A stretch of 64,000 nt of DNA, from assembly GCA_963576725.1 (NCBI GenBank), contig OY755242.1, positions 22,886,156 to 22,950,155 of the forward strand, in the 5' to 3' direction. Of the stretch, positions 10,384 through 22,530 are shown one piece after another. Origin of the DNA: Azorinus chamasolen. Lineage: Eukaryota; Mollusca; Bivalvia; Cardiida; Solecurtidae. A program made the translations under genes and the position numbers. The notes beneath the pieces are model-generated. The model was not told where the DNA came from. It saw only the letters and a program-made list of their open reading frames with translations, and ran no database searches. Each line of letters opens with the position of its first letter. Within the stretch, counting starts at the first letter, position 1.

Positions 10384-10575
10384 CAGTAAGCCCCTCTAAA
10401 CCAGACGTTAAATTTAATATCAATATCGGCCCTCGGTTAATGAGGGATGAAAGTCACGCAGAAAGCTCGTCTAAGAGCTTTTTGTTTGACTTTCACTCTA
10501 CATTAAACAGCAACCTGCCTAAAAGTGTCTAAATTCTTCTCTACTTAAATTCCAGCTTAGAGGGGTTTTACTGTA
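10384..10575 (+). mobile_element. MITE family C copy
   Basis: Starts CAGTAAGCCCCTCTAAACC and ends 'gcttagaggggttttactg' plus TA. The interior has 'gtgaaagtcacgcagaaagc'-like arms around a 'cgtctaagagc' centre. TA-flanked CAGTAAAACC ends resemble pogo/Tigger-type Tc1-mariner ends. Confidence 0.8.
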
Positions 10576-11755
10576 TGTGGATCTCTGAACATAAATGTTC
10601 GACTGTTTTAAACTCTCACCGTGCCTGGATAAAATGATGCCTGCTTAACTTATGAACCCGCATTTTGTTTACTTCCGTTTCTTTCAAGCTTTTAAAAGGT
10701 ACTGGCCCAGTGTTAAAAGCAATGGATCTAGATGAGACGCGGGGTTACTTGATGTCACAATTGGATCAAAGCTGTTGCTAATGACTGTTAGGTGGTGTTT
10801 AGCATGGTACTGTCTAAGAATTTTAGCAGACTATTTATTCTCAGAATTGCTCAGAAAAAGTGGCATGGTTACTTAAAGTCCTATTATATTTCAGTATCAC
10901 TTTTCCTTGTGTGAAACATGGAAAAATATCTATGTTTTCAAAAGAGATGGTTTTAAAATACTTGCAACGAGTCGTGATGCTCGAACAAACGAAAACAAAA
11001 CAATAATATCATTTCGAAGAAATGACCGAGATTACCTCGGTTGGACAGATCGTCCACGTCCACCAATTGTCAATGAGCTACTGCTGATATCAGAGGCGAA
11101 TCGGGAAAAAGAGACCGCGGTCTAAGTGGAGACAAATCTTTCGCAAAAGAAAGTTGAGAAAATTGGACTAGCTGATATATTTGTTTCAGTTCTAGTTATT
11201 TTATTGGTTGGTCGTCCTAATCGATATATTAAACACAGAGCGGACTTTCTATATAAATTACAGTCAGTGATCATGTGATTCAGTGACATCAGACACACCC
11301 TAACTTTAGACTTTTCTGCTTGTTCCGCGATATTTTCCTGTATTGTTTTTAGCAAACAAAACGTAAAATGGTGTTATTTTCTATACAAATCCTCAGTTGT
11401 GGCCATTTAACGATAGTTGAGAGCGGAAATTAATTCACATAAAATACAATTGGACTTTCTCTCATAGAAACACGTTTGCAACCAGAATAGACCCATAGGA
11501 TCTGTTAAGGTCTGTTTGCTTATGCTATATATTTACAGTGTCTGCTATGAGAAAATTCTCTGTTTTTTGTCATTATTTCTAGGGTTAAGAAAACACAAAA
11601 AAATTAATATTCATGTAAGAAATAATGGCATCATGAATATTAATTAATTTGAATTTTATAATAACACATGGACATATGAAGGTTTGGCCATGACAGAAAC
11701 AACATAATTATATCTGTATTAATTTATATGCATAAAATAGATCAGGATCTTCTCT
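10576..11755. other. Non-coding stretch with weak family B remnants
   Basis: At 10620-10800 are scattered family B words (gcctgctta, gatctagatgagacgc, gatcaaagctgtt). At 10907-11125 is a 72-codon open frame I do not recognise. At 11560-11720 the sequence resembles 33120-33235 (aagaaataatg, ggacatat, tttggccat), so both are copies of an unnamed repeat. Confidence 0.4.
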
Positions 11756-11759
11756 ACCT

Positions 11760-11995
11760 GCAAAGGCGTAGAACGTTAAGTACCTAAGTATAGTATACTT
11801 TCAGTCTGAAGGACCGCTCAGCCGACTGTACATTCACTTCCCTGGTCAATGAATCATTCGCCTACAATGCTGATCACTGTTAACATATGGCGCAATCATG
11901 CAACCGCAGTACCGGCTAGTGACCCTCACAGGTCCCCATTTTGAACCCCGGACCTCCGGATTGGTTGTCAATCGCGTTACTACTACATCACCACA
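11760..11995 (-). mobile_element. tRNA-derived SINE, copy 1
   Basis: Same family as 45530-45825. Shared blocks are 'gaccgctcagccgactgtac', 'tggcgcaatcatgcaaccgc' and 'gaccctcacaggt', and a B-box-like 'tttgaaccccggacctccgg' read on the minus strand. The segment 45696-45758 of copy 2 is absent here. The A-box end is degraded. Confidence 0.72.
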
Positions 11996-12148
11996 CACCA
12001 CCAGGAGAGTATTTATGGAGTAAATGGTTAAGTCTTGATAAATGGGCAGAAATGTCTATAAGTACATAAAGTTGGGTGTGATATAGGTTAATTTTCGAGG
12101 TCACATTGCAATAGATAAAGATGTTTGTATCGCTATTTCTTCACCAAA

Positions 12149-12853
12149 TCATATTGGGTGACAACTCTTTAGAATCGCCTGGAAGAGCTGTCTGAACACA
12201 GAGTTTCGAGCAGTAATAATGAAACTGTTCATAAAACATAAATGAAATTGGCGATGCACTATCATGTAAGATTTGTGATACTTAAATGTGAACTTCCTGG
12301 TTGTTTCCAGAATTGGAGTCCAGGTAGATTCAACAGAGCTGTTGAACAAATGTTTATACTTCAAACGCCACCTTTTACCAATACTGTTGCTTTCAAATAA
12401 AACCCATACAATACTACATCTAGTTGAGTTCTCTACTCTAAAATCTAACTTTTTTACAATACCTGGAGCACGATTTGTTAAGCCATCATGAGTATCTATG
12501 TTTAAGCACAGTTCAACTGGAAGTCCAATGCCAAGAACAAGATTTTTCTGCAAACCCATTGTTTTACTATGATCTGAGGGCAATCGAGATAGAATCACCT
12601 GGACAATAGGCTTAGAAATGTTACCAGACACTGAATCTACTGCCTCAATATTAATTTTATCAGTCTGGCACAACAGACAGGACATCCATATTGTGTGTGT
12701 CAAATGTGTAATGATCAGCGCCATCGTTGTTGTTGTTGTTGTTGTACAGTATTTCCCTCCAATGTCTGGAGAACCGTGACGTGTTTCGTCCCGTAGATAT
12801 TGAGAGTGTGGAATTGAAATTTTAAGAATTTTAAGAAAAATGCACCCCACCAC
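12149..12853 (-). pseudogene. Pif1/Helitron-type DNA helicase fragment
   Basis: A 234-codon open minus-strand frame. Its middle third matches the pattern of Pif1-family SF1B helicases of Helitrons and their relatives. LSRLPSDHSKTMGL is followed by GIGLPVELCLNIDTHDGLTN, then APGIVKKLDF, IVWVLFES, and a late RRQFPL-like segment seen as HRQFHL. In the family, LP-ML--NID--DGL-NG--G precedes the last helicase motifs. Here the glycine/asparagine pair is altered (LTNRAPG), and the motif with QG is not found downstream, so the frame ends in unrelated sequence. The Walker A region is not in the window. A decayed Helitron or an isolated host-like fragment are both possible. Confidence 0.6.
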
Positions 12854-12859
12854 TTTCTA

Positions 12860-14345
12860 GTACTTGATCTCACTGGAGTATACGTGAAAGGGTTACATCG
12901 TTACATCCCTGCCTACTACACACTGGACATTTTGCCTACCCAATCATACAAACTGGGCGAAATGGAGGGGGACGGTTAAACCTTCATTTAAAAAGCACAC
13001 GAGGACACGTAAATTCTTTCCCTATACAAAACAATATGCCCGCACTGACTCAAGTCTTTAGCCTTTACGAACTACATCCCTGTAGATGTTGACTACGCAC
13101 CTGACGCGCTTTAGCGCGGATTCGTGTCAACCACCCATAGAACTGACACAATTTCTAATAAGTTCTTGTTTCGAAATGTAAAATACGACTATTAATACAA
13201 GTACATGTACTTTATTTCATTACATACTGGATAAGTAACGAAACAAAGGCGACTACGAACTGATTTCAATAAATGGTTACTTACTGCGTACTTTAGATGG
13301 CTCTTCGTGTAAACAAGATGGCGACTTCTGGAAAATGTGCGCGTAGAAATATTATCAACAGCCTTCAAATCAAATTAAAAAAAACCGCGAAGTATTAATG
13401 TATTTCAATCAGTTGAATGCAAAATATTGCAAAATGACGCCGAGTATACTTTTATGGATGAAATAATGTTCAATTATTTGATATTCACAGGATAGTTTGG
13501 GAACTATTTTACAACGCGAGCGAATAATAATTATACCAAAAATCGAAGAGACGTCAAATGGTATTAAGGTCATATATGTAAATTAAACTTCTATTTGACT
13601 GCGTATAAATAACAATTACCAAAAGTATATATATAACCTTAACAACAATCGCAAAATCCTTCATGAGTGTGCATCTAAGTCATGCAGAATATCGGAAATT
13701 AAATCAAAAGCCAAGAAGGCTAAAATTATTTGTAATTGCGGGGAGAGTTGAGAACTATATTACAACGCGATAGAAAAATAATTATACCAAAAAACGAGGT
13801 GTGTTAAACAGGCACTAGAGCTCGAAAGTGTGGTAACACTAGGTGGGCTATCGCCCCCCCCACCCCCCCCCAAAAAAAAATGTTTAATATACGCATCTTA
13901 TTTGGGCCTACGGGTCATTTGCATACAATTAAGATCTCTGTGAAACGATGAATTATTGTACGTATCATCAGGATACAAATTACACACCGTTTTACACACC
14001 GGTCAATCGTTTTCTTGAAATTGATTGCAAACTTAGACGTGAAACCTACAGTGGACTACATTATCTACCTTGTTCAGCATGCTAATGATTATCGCATGTC
14101 GCAAAAGCGTGAATAAATTAGGAACCGGCTGTACGATTTCTGTCTCTGAAGGTACCGCAGGAGAAAAGAAATTTGCTATGGCATTTTTGTTTGCTTCGGA
14201 GGATATTGTAAGAAAGAAGAAACAGAACGAAATAATGCATAGAAACAGCACATGGTTGACCAAACAATGTTGGACTACTTAACTAACCCAATACCAATGA
14301 GTGCAGTGTGATAATTTTGCATTCTTTAGAATTACCCGAGAAGTA
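12860..14345. other. Non-coding stretch, no gene recognised
   Basis: Contains a C8/C9 tract and A9 tract at about 13854-13880, and two similar blocks ('gggaactattttacaacgcg' at about 13498, 'gagaactatattacaacgcg' at about 13749) 250 bp apart. No convincing exon. Confidence 0.4.
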
Positions 14346-14584
14346 GAGTAAACTCCTGCTAAACTGGACTTGATTAGTATAAGATTTAATGCAAGGTAAA
14401 AATCATTATAAATGTAGGTCTTTTAGACAAGTGGCAGCTTAATGTATGGTGTACGTCACGCAGAAAGCGCCCAAATGAGCTTTCTGCATAACTTTAACCC
14501 TGCATAAGCAGCAACCATGATATCAAACTATGATATCTAAAGTCGCCAGCAATATAAACCAATTTTAGAGGGGATTTGTCGTAT
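14346..14584 (+). mobile_element. MITE family C, degraded copy
   Basis: The left end 'gagtaaactcctgctaaact' and right end 'ttttagaggggatttgtcg' are mutated. The interior holds 'agacaagtggcagcttaatg', 'cacgcagaaagc' and 'gagctttctgcat'. Confidence 0.7.
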
Positions 14585-14649
14585 TTTGGTCCTTGTCAGT
14601 ATTCTAGTCTTATTATATCCTTGTAGAGAAGCTGAATAAACCTTGTATT

Positions 14650-14960
14650 TTAACCTTTATCCGGCTGTTAAAAAATAATGTCTGCTCACATTTTGATCTG
14701 TTCAATTTTGAGTACTTCCGTTTTCATCAAGCTGTTGAGAAAATATAGAGCAAGTGTTATGCTACAAGCTTCTGAGGAACTATTGATCAAGTGTCACACA
14801 GAAACTATTGATCATTTTTCAAACAGCTTGGAGTCACTTGAAGTCTTATCTGGATCCAAACTGTTTGAAAAGGTGGCTAACGTGTCGCGGTTAGTCGGAT
14901 GGCGGTTAAAGTGTGCTAAACACGCCATCGCTGACAACAGGGTTTACTGTTAATGAGCAA
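14650..14960 (+). repeat. Family B-related remnant
   Basis: Begins 'ttaacctttatccggctg' and contains 'atgtctgctcacattttgat', 'gatcaagtgtcac' and 'ggatccaaactgtttg'. A second copy of this variant is at 54395-54555. The 92-codon frame across it is a by-product. Confidence 0.5.
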
Positions 14961-15469
14961 TCCGTCTATAATCCTGTAATGCATATATAGACGGCCTATA
15001 TACTGGTTAGTTATAAGATAAACAAAAGCGATGATCGATATACAGTTCTATGAATCTGTGTCAAAAACAGCGTTTGAGGGATTTGAAAAATATATCTATG
15101 TTATATGTAAATGAAGAACATAGAAAGAAATTTGATTGATGAAAAAGTCAATTGATATTGATAATACTGATGGCAAAATCGATTTATCCAAACCACTGTT
15201 GAATATTACGATTTATCTATATGTATGTAAGCAATGTAGACTTATATGAGTAACATTAAGCTTGCTGCAGTCGGGTGAGTGATTACCTATGCAACCGTTT
15301 AGATCCAGATGAAACGTTGATTACCTCGGTGTCTCATCAGGCTCCAAGATGGTTGATAATGTTGATGGTGTTGTTAGAAAGATAATTCAGCTGAGACAAA
15401 TGATTGTTTCTACCAACTAAACTTTGCTCTAAAGGTTAAAAACATATAACTCTGAACAATCAGGGTCTG

Positions 15470-15640
15470 ACCGGCGTGTATAATCACTAATGACATATAT
15501 GTGTAATCACTAACAGCGTGTAATCACTAACAACATATATGTGTAATCACTAACAACATATATGTGTTATCACTAATAGCATATATGTGTAATCACTAAT
15601 ATCATATATTTGTAATCACTAACAGCATACATGTATATGT
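15470..15640 (+). repeat. Minisatellite 'catatatgtgtaatcactaa'
   Basis: Units of about 22-24 bp, six to seven copies. The array is repeated at 16140-16285 within the larger duplication. Confidence 0.85.
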
Positions 15641-15712
15641 GTAGGCCATCGCTGGTGATCAGTGTATATACAATAGAACCGTGCATCAGAATTTATCACC
15701 GATGAAAATGAT

Positions 15713-15771
15713 TTACTACTACTACAACAACAGCAACAACTACTACTACTACTACTACTACTACAACAACA

Positions 15772-15823
<52 letters not shown>

Positions 15824-15932
15824 TTAACTACAACTACTAATAGTACTACTACTACTACTAGTACTATTACTACAACTACTACTACAACTACTACAACTAC
15901 TACTATTACTACTACTAACTACAACTACTACA

Positions 15933-15966
<34 letters not shown>

Positions 15967-15980
15967 TAAACTATAACTAC
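15713..15980 (+). repeat. (ACT)n microsatellite
   Basis: Long, interrupted ACT/CTA run. A shorter run follows the second duplicate at 16368-16443. Confidence 0.95.
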
Positions 15981-16369
15981 TACTGTCTCATCAGGCTCCA
16001 AACTGGTTGATAATGTTGATGGTGTTGTTGAAAAGAAATGCAAGATAATTCAGCTGTGACAACTGAGTGTTTCTACCAACTAAACGTTGCTCTAAAGGGT
16101 AAAAACATATACCAACTCTGAACAATCAGGGTCTGACCGGCGTGTATAATCACTAATGACATATATGTGTAATCACTAACAGCATATATGTGTAACCACT
16201 AACAACATATATGTATGTGTTATCATCACTAATAGCATATATGTGTAATCACTAATATCCTATGTGTGTAATCACTAACAGCATACATGTATATGTGTAG
16301 GCCATCGCTGGTGATCAGTGTATATACAATAGAACCGTGCATCAGAATTTATCACCGATGAAAATGATT

Positions 16370-16404
<35 letters not shown>

Positions 16405-16747
16405 TTACTACTACCACCACTCCTATTACTATTACTACTACATTTTGTACTAAATTGAAATAGCGTGTTTTCTATTTGTTTCGCAGTAGCAAAATTTCCC
16501 ATTTCCATAATGAAGAACGTCATATACTTAAAACAAATCTTTAATGAATTCAAATCACCTGGCTACTCACGAAACCACTTAAACACATATTAAAACAAGT
16601 AATTCGAGCTTTTATGACGCCATTTGAAGGATATATGTTCATTGCATATAATAATACAGTTTGTAACTGACCACATTCTTACTAATTACGATATCCTTGG
16701 TATTTGCAAACAGCTTGGATCCACATGAGACGCTGTGTAACCTGACA

Positions 16748-16799
16748 CTTCACTATTTACAGGTAGGTATATTGACGTGAATAGCAAGCGAAGGGTTAA
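16748..16799 (+). repeat. MITE family A, terminal fragment
   Basis: Only the right end is present: 'cttcactatttacaggtagg', 'tatattgacgtgaatagc' and 'aagcgaagggttaa'. Confidence 0.8.
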
Positions 16800-17043
16800 T
16801 TTTTTACAGCAAGGTAAGGGTTAATTGAAGTATTTAAGAGTTCATCAGGATAGAGAACTATTTACAAATCGGCAAAAAAAAAATAATAAAAACTAAACTA
16901 AGTGGATAAACATTGATAACAAATTCGACGAAAATATGAACTAACACCATGTTTCATGCCAATGTATGCTTTGGATAAACGAGAGGGGTCCGTCTTATGA
17001 TATGTAAGTTTTATTTACAACAATCGTTACCTCATGTAACGCT

Positions 17044-17468
17044 GAACCACTCTAAACCGGACGTATAACCAATTATCTCATAGACTATTTTTAGATACAA
17101 CCTATTTGAATAAATCTACGGAAAAAGAGCATTAACTAGAAAAAAGGAAAATTTTAGAATTTTGTAGTTTGAAACCATTGTGATAAATACAGCATTTGCT
17201 CCTATAGGAGCAAATGCTCTATTTATCACAATGGTTTTACAAAGTGACTTCTACAGAGTCGTCAAAAGTCGTCAATATGAGGGAATGGGTTAATGTAGTA
17301 TAAATATCGGTCTTTAAGACAGGTGGCAGCTTAATGCCGGGTATAAGTCACGTAGACAGCTACTCTTGGAGCGTTCTGTATGACTTTCACCCTTTATTAA
17401 GCAGCCACTTGCCTAAAAGTATCTACATTCTTTTCTATCAGAAATCCGGTTTAGAGGGTTTTACTGTT
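17044..17468 (+). mobile_element. MITE family C interrupted by family D
   Basis: Left C end 'accactctaaaccggacgt' is at 17044-17062. It resumes after 17297 at 'tataaatatcggtctttaag' and ends 'ttagagggttttactg' near 17466. The D element between them carries the 'aaaccattgtgataaata' hairpin. D therefore inserted into an existing C. Confidence 0.78.
17070..17297 (+). mobile_element. Hairpin family D copy nested in C
   Basis: The arms 'gaaaccattgtgataaatac' and 'tatttatcacaatggtttta' flank 'gctcctataggagc'. The right end is 'gggaatgggttaa'. Confidence 0.78.
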
Positions 17469-17579
17469 GTTACAAAGTCGTAATCATTGTATATTGCAGG
17501 GTTCACCATTTAAACTGTTAAGCGACGTTTTGTTGGCACAGCAATTTCCGCAGGTTTTCACATACGACGTTCACAACTG

Positions 17580-18325
17580 GAAGACCCAGTATGGACCTAG
17601 GCCGGGTGGCTCATTATGTGTCGCGCAGACTAGATCTATACTGTTAGTGGTTGACAGTTATGCTCTTTCTCATATGTGGATGTTTATTTATTTATATGTC
17701 GGTGGATGTTTCGTGTATTATATTGCGCGTCATTGTGCGAGCATGTATATACATGTATGTAGTCAGACTGGATCTAGATCTGGTGATTCACTACGCATCG
17801 TCCAAGCTGGGTCTATAATGCTTGTAGATAACAGATACGTTTGAGATGTTTAGGTATCTGTATGTTTACCGATTCATACTGTGTATTATTTTGCTTCGAA
17901 ATGAATGCATGTACCTAAGTACGTATAGTCAGTATGGATCTAGACCGGATAGCTCAGTGTGTGTCGTCCGATCTGGATATAAACTGGTAATGGATGACGG
18001 GTGTGCTGTTATCGCTCTTTATATGGATAAACATTTAAGTGTTGTCCAGTGTCTCACGCATTTCGATGAACTTCATGGTGCGTACAGTTATCTGGGTACT
18101 TGTAGCGGCTATGGATCTAGATCGGACGGATCATTCGATCTGGATCTGTACTGTGTGTGTGTAGTGGACATGATGAGAGCATATTCCGTCTTTCGTCTAT
18201 TCAGATATCTTCCGGATAGTCGTGCCGTTTCGGTTCTACATAATAAGTCTAGATGTAGGCCGGGTGTCTCGTTATGGGTCACCCAATCTAGATCCAATCA
18301 ACTGTTAAATGTCGGACATACTGAA
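17580..18325 (+). repeat. Five 5' monomers of LINE-1
   Basis: An approximately 65-80-bp core, 'tatggatctagatcgg' then 'ggctcattatgtgtcg' then 'tggatctatactgttag', recurs near 17590, 17766, 17936, 18107 and 18247. The first four are spaced 170-176 bp; the last interval is about 140 bp. They lie directly upstream of the endonuclease frame, where monomeric LINE promoters occur in some other LINEs. Confidence 0.75.
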
Positions 18326-18481
18326 GGCAAGTTTTGGATGATGGTTTGTTTAAACGTGTGCCGGAAATCGGTATACATATACTTTATTATGTATAGTGTT
18401 GTATATACAAGTATTGACTCTTGTTATGTTCAGGAGATATGCATGCCACATTTTCCTTGTGAAAACCGAAATATGTGCTGT

Positions 18482-21400
18482 AATGAACTTTAACCTTATG
18501 ACTTGGAATGCGATTGGTATTATGTCGAGCTCGTCTTATTTGTGTAGTGCCTTGTATGAACATAATATTGATATATGTGGTATTTCGGAACACTGGTTAT
18601 ATGAACAAGATCTTAACTTTTTATACTCCATAGACAATATGTATTGTAGTCATGCAGTTTCTGATTATAGCTTGTCGTTGCCTAGTAAGAGGAAACTTGG
18701 TAAAGTTGAGTGTGCATGTTATGGAAACGCGCGTTGAATGACAATGTCACTCCATGTGATATTGAAGATGATAGAATTATTAGAATTCAGATTCAACTTA
18801 ACCCTGATAATATTGTATATATGTTTCAGGTTTATGTGCCGTGTGTTAACCATGGTATGGATATTGTCAAAAGTTACGTTGAAAAAATAGAGAACTTGTT
18901 CTTTAGTTTCGTTCAGAAAGGGCTTTTGTGTATTATGGGTGACGTTAATGCAACTGTCAATGCAAAGACCAAACGTAACTTACATTTTTCTGAAATGTTG
19001 AAAATGAATAATATAATAGCTCTCAATGACACCCTGTTAGATAACAAGAGCACTAATTTTAGCTATAATGGCAACATAGGCTCCACCATTGGCCATGTAC
19101 TATTACCCCATGAGAAAATGGATTGTGAGCTGCGCAATACCTCATGACAATGCATTAAATGTCCATCGTCCAATAATTTGTACCGCTAGGATACCTGCTG
19201 TTGACTTTGCACCACCAAACAATGGTGACACACTACAAATAAATTGGCAAAAGGTAACCCAGGAGCATATTGATACATATCAATCACTCTTGCTTAGTAA
19301 TGATAATTTTGCCTCTGTGTTGAATAAGAATATTGTGGAAACCTCTCAGATTAACAATATTTACGATTCTATTTTTTCTCTCGTTAATTCCGGCAACGAA
19401 ACCTGTTTTCCGAGGTCAAAGTTCAGACAAAGTTCATATTGGGACGGTGACTTGAAGTTTGCTAGTAGGAAGTCAAAGGTCAAGCGCCGCCAGTGGTTTT
19501 CTAGTGGAAAACCGCGTGGCAAAGATCACGTGTCTTATGCAAAGTATAAGGACGCCAAGCGCGTGTTAATAAAACTTCACCGTAAAAAAGTACTGCAGTA
19601 CATATGAAATTTGCACGAAGAAATAGATAAATATGCTGACATAGATTCAAAATTATTCTGGAAGTGTCTGAAACGCCGTCAGCCTAAATCACGTTCTGCT
19701 GTAGGCAATGAGTTGGTTTTTAATGATATTGTATATAGAGATCCGGCATCGATTAATGATAAATGGGCTCAGTATTTCGAAGCTCTATATACACCTACCA
19801 TCAATGTAAATTTTAGTGAATCTTATAACATGAAAACAAATGAAGAGATAAATAGTATTAATGAATATGTCTCGAAATTAACTTTTAGTGAAAGTGATAC
19901 TACAATTTCGATAGATGAAGTGAAAAATGCATGTAATAAGGCTAAGAGGAACAAAGCATGTGGGCCAGACAGGTGTTTTTACGAAAATTTCAAATTTTGG
20001 GGAGACCTTATATATAGAAGCTGTGCAAAACCTTTTAGTGCAATGTTAAAATTTTCCTACTGCCCTGTAGACATGAAGAAAGGGGATATCATTGTATTAC
20101 ATAAAGGAGGGAAGAAATCTCACAGTGATCCAAACAATTATAGGACAATCACTCTTTCGTCTGTTTTCTTGAAGCTCTACGAGTCCGTTATACTGTCCCG
20201 CATGAGAGAATACAGTAGCGTAATAAACGATCTCCAGGGCGGCTGTAGAGAGGGCATGGGTTGTCTTATGACATCATTTCTGTTCAGGGAATCTTGTGAT
20301 TATGTGAGTGAAAATGGGAGTACATTGTGTACTTGTTTCTTAGATGTTCATCAAGCTTTTGACATAGTATGGCATGAAGCGCTCATGGTAAAACTGTATA
20401 ATTCGAATATTGATATACCCCTGTATAAGGCAATTTATAATATGTACCAGGATATGAAGAGTATAGTAAGAAGCAATGGGCATATTTCTGATTGGTTCCC
20501 CATTTTACAGGGCACCAGGCAGGGTGGGGTTATCAGTCCACAATTATATCTTCTTTTTATCAATGATTTAATGGATAAACTGGTGTGTAGTAAATACGGA
20601 TTAACTGTGTATGGTCTTAATTGTACATGCCCCTCGTCAGCAGACGATATGGTGTTACTGTCTTTGTCAAAATCCGGTTGGCAAAGGTTAATGGATATAT
20701 GCTATGAATATGGATGTACATTTAGATACACATACAACGCAAGTAAATCAGCAGTTATAGTAATAAATGAAAAGCCCTCGGGCAGAATAAATTGTAATAG
20801 AAAATGGAATTTAGGATGTGACAAGGTTGCTGAATGCGAATCATATACTCACTTAGGTGTTTAATAAGAATGGAGACTTATCACAGATAAATGTTAAACA
20901 TGTTCCAGTAAGCTAAGGAAAACTTTTTTAGTATAGTCAGTTATGGCATATGTGAGAATGGCATTCACCCAATTTTAGCTAAACACTTATATGAAACTAT
21001 TGTCCTCCCAAAAGCCTTGTATGGGTGTGGACTGTGGTCTGACTTGAGTAAGGACGACATTTCAACCCTTGAAATTGCACATAGATTCTGCTTGAAATTC
21101 ATACAAGGCTTACCCAAAAGTTCCAGATCAGATATTGTCTTAAGTAATTTGGGCATGCTACCTATTGAGACCGAGATTGATAAAAGAAAATTGGTATTTT
21201 GGGTCAGTTATGTAGGCTGGACAATTGTAGTGTTGTTAAAAAATTGTTCAACTACAGACTATATTATTACTTTAATTTCTGCAGTAAAGTCAATGGTTTT
21301 ATACCCGACATACACAGGATATGTGGCAAATAAGGCTAAACTGAAATCCTTGAAAAGTACTAAAGGACGGGCGATTTTCCATCCAAATCTGTTTGGAAGA

Positions 21401-21899
21401 CAATATTTCATAATAACATCAAAATTAAGTATATGGCATCCGTTCAATCTCGTATTTGTCGGACAATATACTCTCCGAATATTGTATAATCTAGTCTTTT
21501 TCTGAGATTCGTCCTTGCCAATTTTGGCTTCTAAGTTAACCTAATCGTACTCTCTTACAGTTTTCACAGGCTGACGTAAAGCTTATACATCTTCTCTTTG
21601 TGAAACCTTACATATGCAGATGTAAACGGTGCGATAGATTAACCGATGAATACGCCTTACATGTAGCTTTATATTGTGAATGTACGTTAAGCGCAAGAAG
21701 CAGACTATGGAAGAATATTTGTAACGCTTTTGGTAACGAGGTATATCAAAACTTAATTTCATATTCTTCTCGTCTGCAAGTCATCCATCTTTTATCTGGA
21801 CTACGTCACTTTCTGCAGCTTGACTTAACCTCAGTATGCCATCAAATTGTTGGTTCATTTTGTTTTAATGTATTGAAAAGCTCCTACGGAAATGGATAG
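18482..21899 (+). pseudogene. LINE-1 ORF2 (endonuclease-RT polyprotein), broken
   Basis: The start at 18482 gives MNFNLMTWNAIGIMSS, the N-terminal N-site of an APE endonuclease. The domain continues through QVYVPC and GDVNATVN (near 18940). Frames shift near 18700 and 19100, and a TGA at 19605 interrupts an otherwise continuous frame. RT blocks follow: NYRTITLSSVFLKLYESV (about 20138), FLDVHQAFD (about 20337), GTRQGGVISPQLYLLFINDL (about 20512) and the catalytic SADDMVLLS (about 20638). The usual aromatic residue before ADD is S here, while both aspartates remain. Stops follow 20864. The tail includes ALYGCGLW-type sequence (21017) and a CKRCDRLTDEYALHVALYC knuckle (about 21621). In life it would nick DNA and prime reverse transcription of its own RNA. 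Confidence 0.85.
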
Positions 21900-22029
21900 G
21901 GTCATACATCAAAGGATTGTATTGTTGTATGAACAATATACATGTACTATTATCGGTATACAGCGTGTTTTGCATATATGTACATGGTAATGTTTATATA
22001 TATATATGTGCTACCAATGAACTGTGTTA

Positions 22030-22200
22030 ATGTCATGTAGTGGACCCTCGATCATTCGAAGCCTTGTTTGAAGCATCTTGGACGGATTGCTGGTTTCTGC
22101 AAGCTGGAAGTTGCACAGAGGGCTCCCAGTGGAGCTTTCTGTGTGACTTTCGGCCTGCTTTGGTCTGTCACTTGTCATTGGGATCAGTAATGAAATTTGG
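22030..22200 (+). repeat. Family C-like remnant
   Basis: Contains 'cctcgatcattcgaag', 'ggagctttctgtgtgacttt' and a matching 'aagttgcacagagggct' arm. The ends are degraded. Confidence 0.4.
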
Positions 22201-22299
22201 TGTAGACTTCGAATTATCACGACTGTAATGTATTCAGGATATGTAATAGAAATATAGACATTTCTATAACTGTTTTGCCCTTATTCCTAGCCATTTGAT

Positions 22300-22530
22300 A
22301 TTTCGTTTATCGCGCTTGACACATTTCTATATTTCGTTTCGTTAGAGATGTATCGGTGCATGCAATTAAGGTACAGTTTATGCGTACCCAACCATTTTGT
22401 TAAACATGTTTAACATTTCTCTAAGTTTCGTTTCGCTAGAGATTGAACAAAACGTGTAAATGATATACATGTATATCCTCTGTAAAGTTTCCGTTCCATC
22501 ATCTCTATATTTCATTTCGATAGAGATCTA
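22300..22530 (+). repeat. Degenerate tandem repeat, about 87-bp spacing
   Basis: 'tctatatttcgtttcgttag' and variants followed by 'agat' occur at about 22326, 22416 and 22501, spaced 85-90 bp. A CT-rich low-complexity run follows to about 22595. Confidence 0.55.

Larger units (their letters stand above)
15325..16375 (+). repeat. Tandem duplication of about 655 bp
   Basis: The segment from 'gtctcatcaggctccaa' to 'gatgaaaatgatttactact' is present at 15325-15720 and again at 15980-16375. Both copies include 'gttgatggtgttgtt', the 'cagggtctgaccggcgtg' block and 'gcatcagaatttatcaccg'. They differ by substitutions and small indels. Confidence 0.88.
17467..22010 (+). mobile_element. LINE-1: non-LTR retrotransposon with repeated 5' region
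   Basis: Layout: five related upstream monomers (17580-18320), then an apurinic endonuclease-type domain, a reverse transcriptase and a C-terminal Cys/His knuckle (to 21899). After that comes a short tail with TA-rich sequence near 21990-22010. Frames are interrupted at several points, so this copy cannot make a full ORF2. Clade assignment would need a tree; I only claim an APE-type LINE. No target duplication was identified with confidence. Confidence 0.85.

Noticed and set aside
15470..15640. CRISPR-like alternation of repeats
   Set aside because: Units are contiguous with no unique spacers, and the context is an animal genome.
16275..16553. Poly-serine frame on the minus strand
   Set aside because: Translation of the (ACT)n microsatellite.
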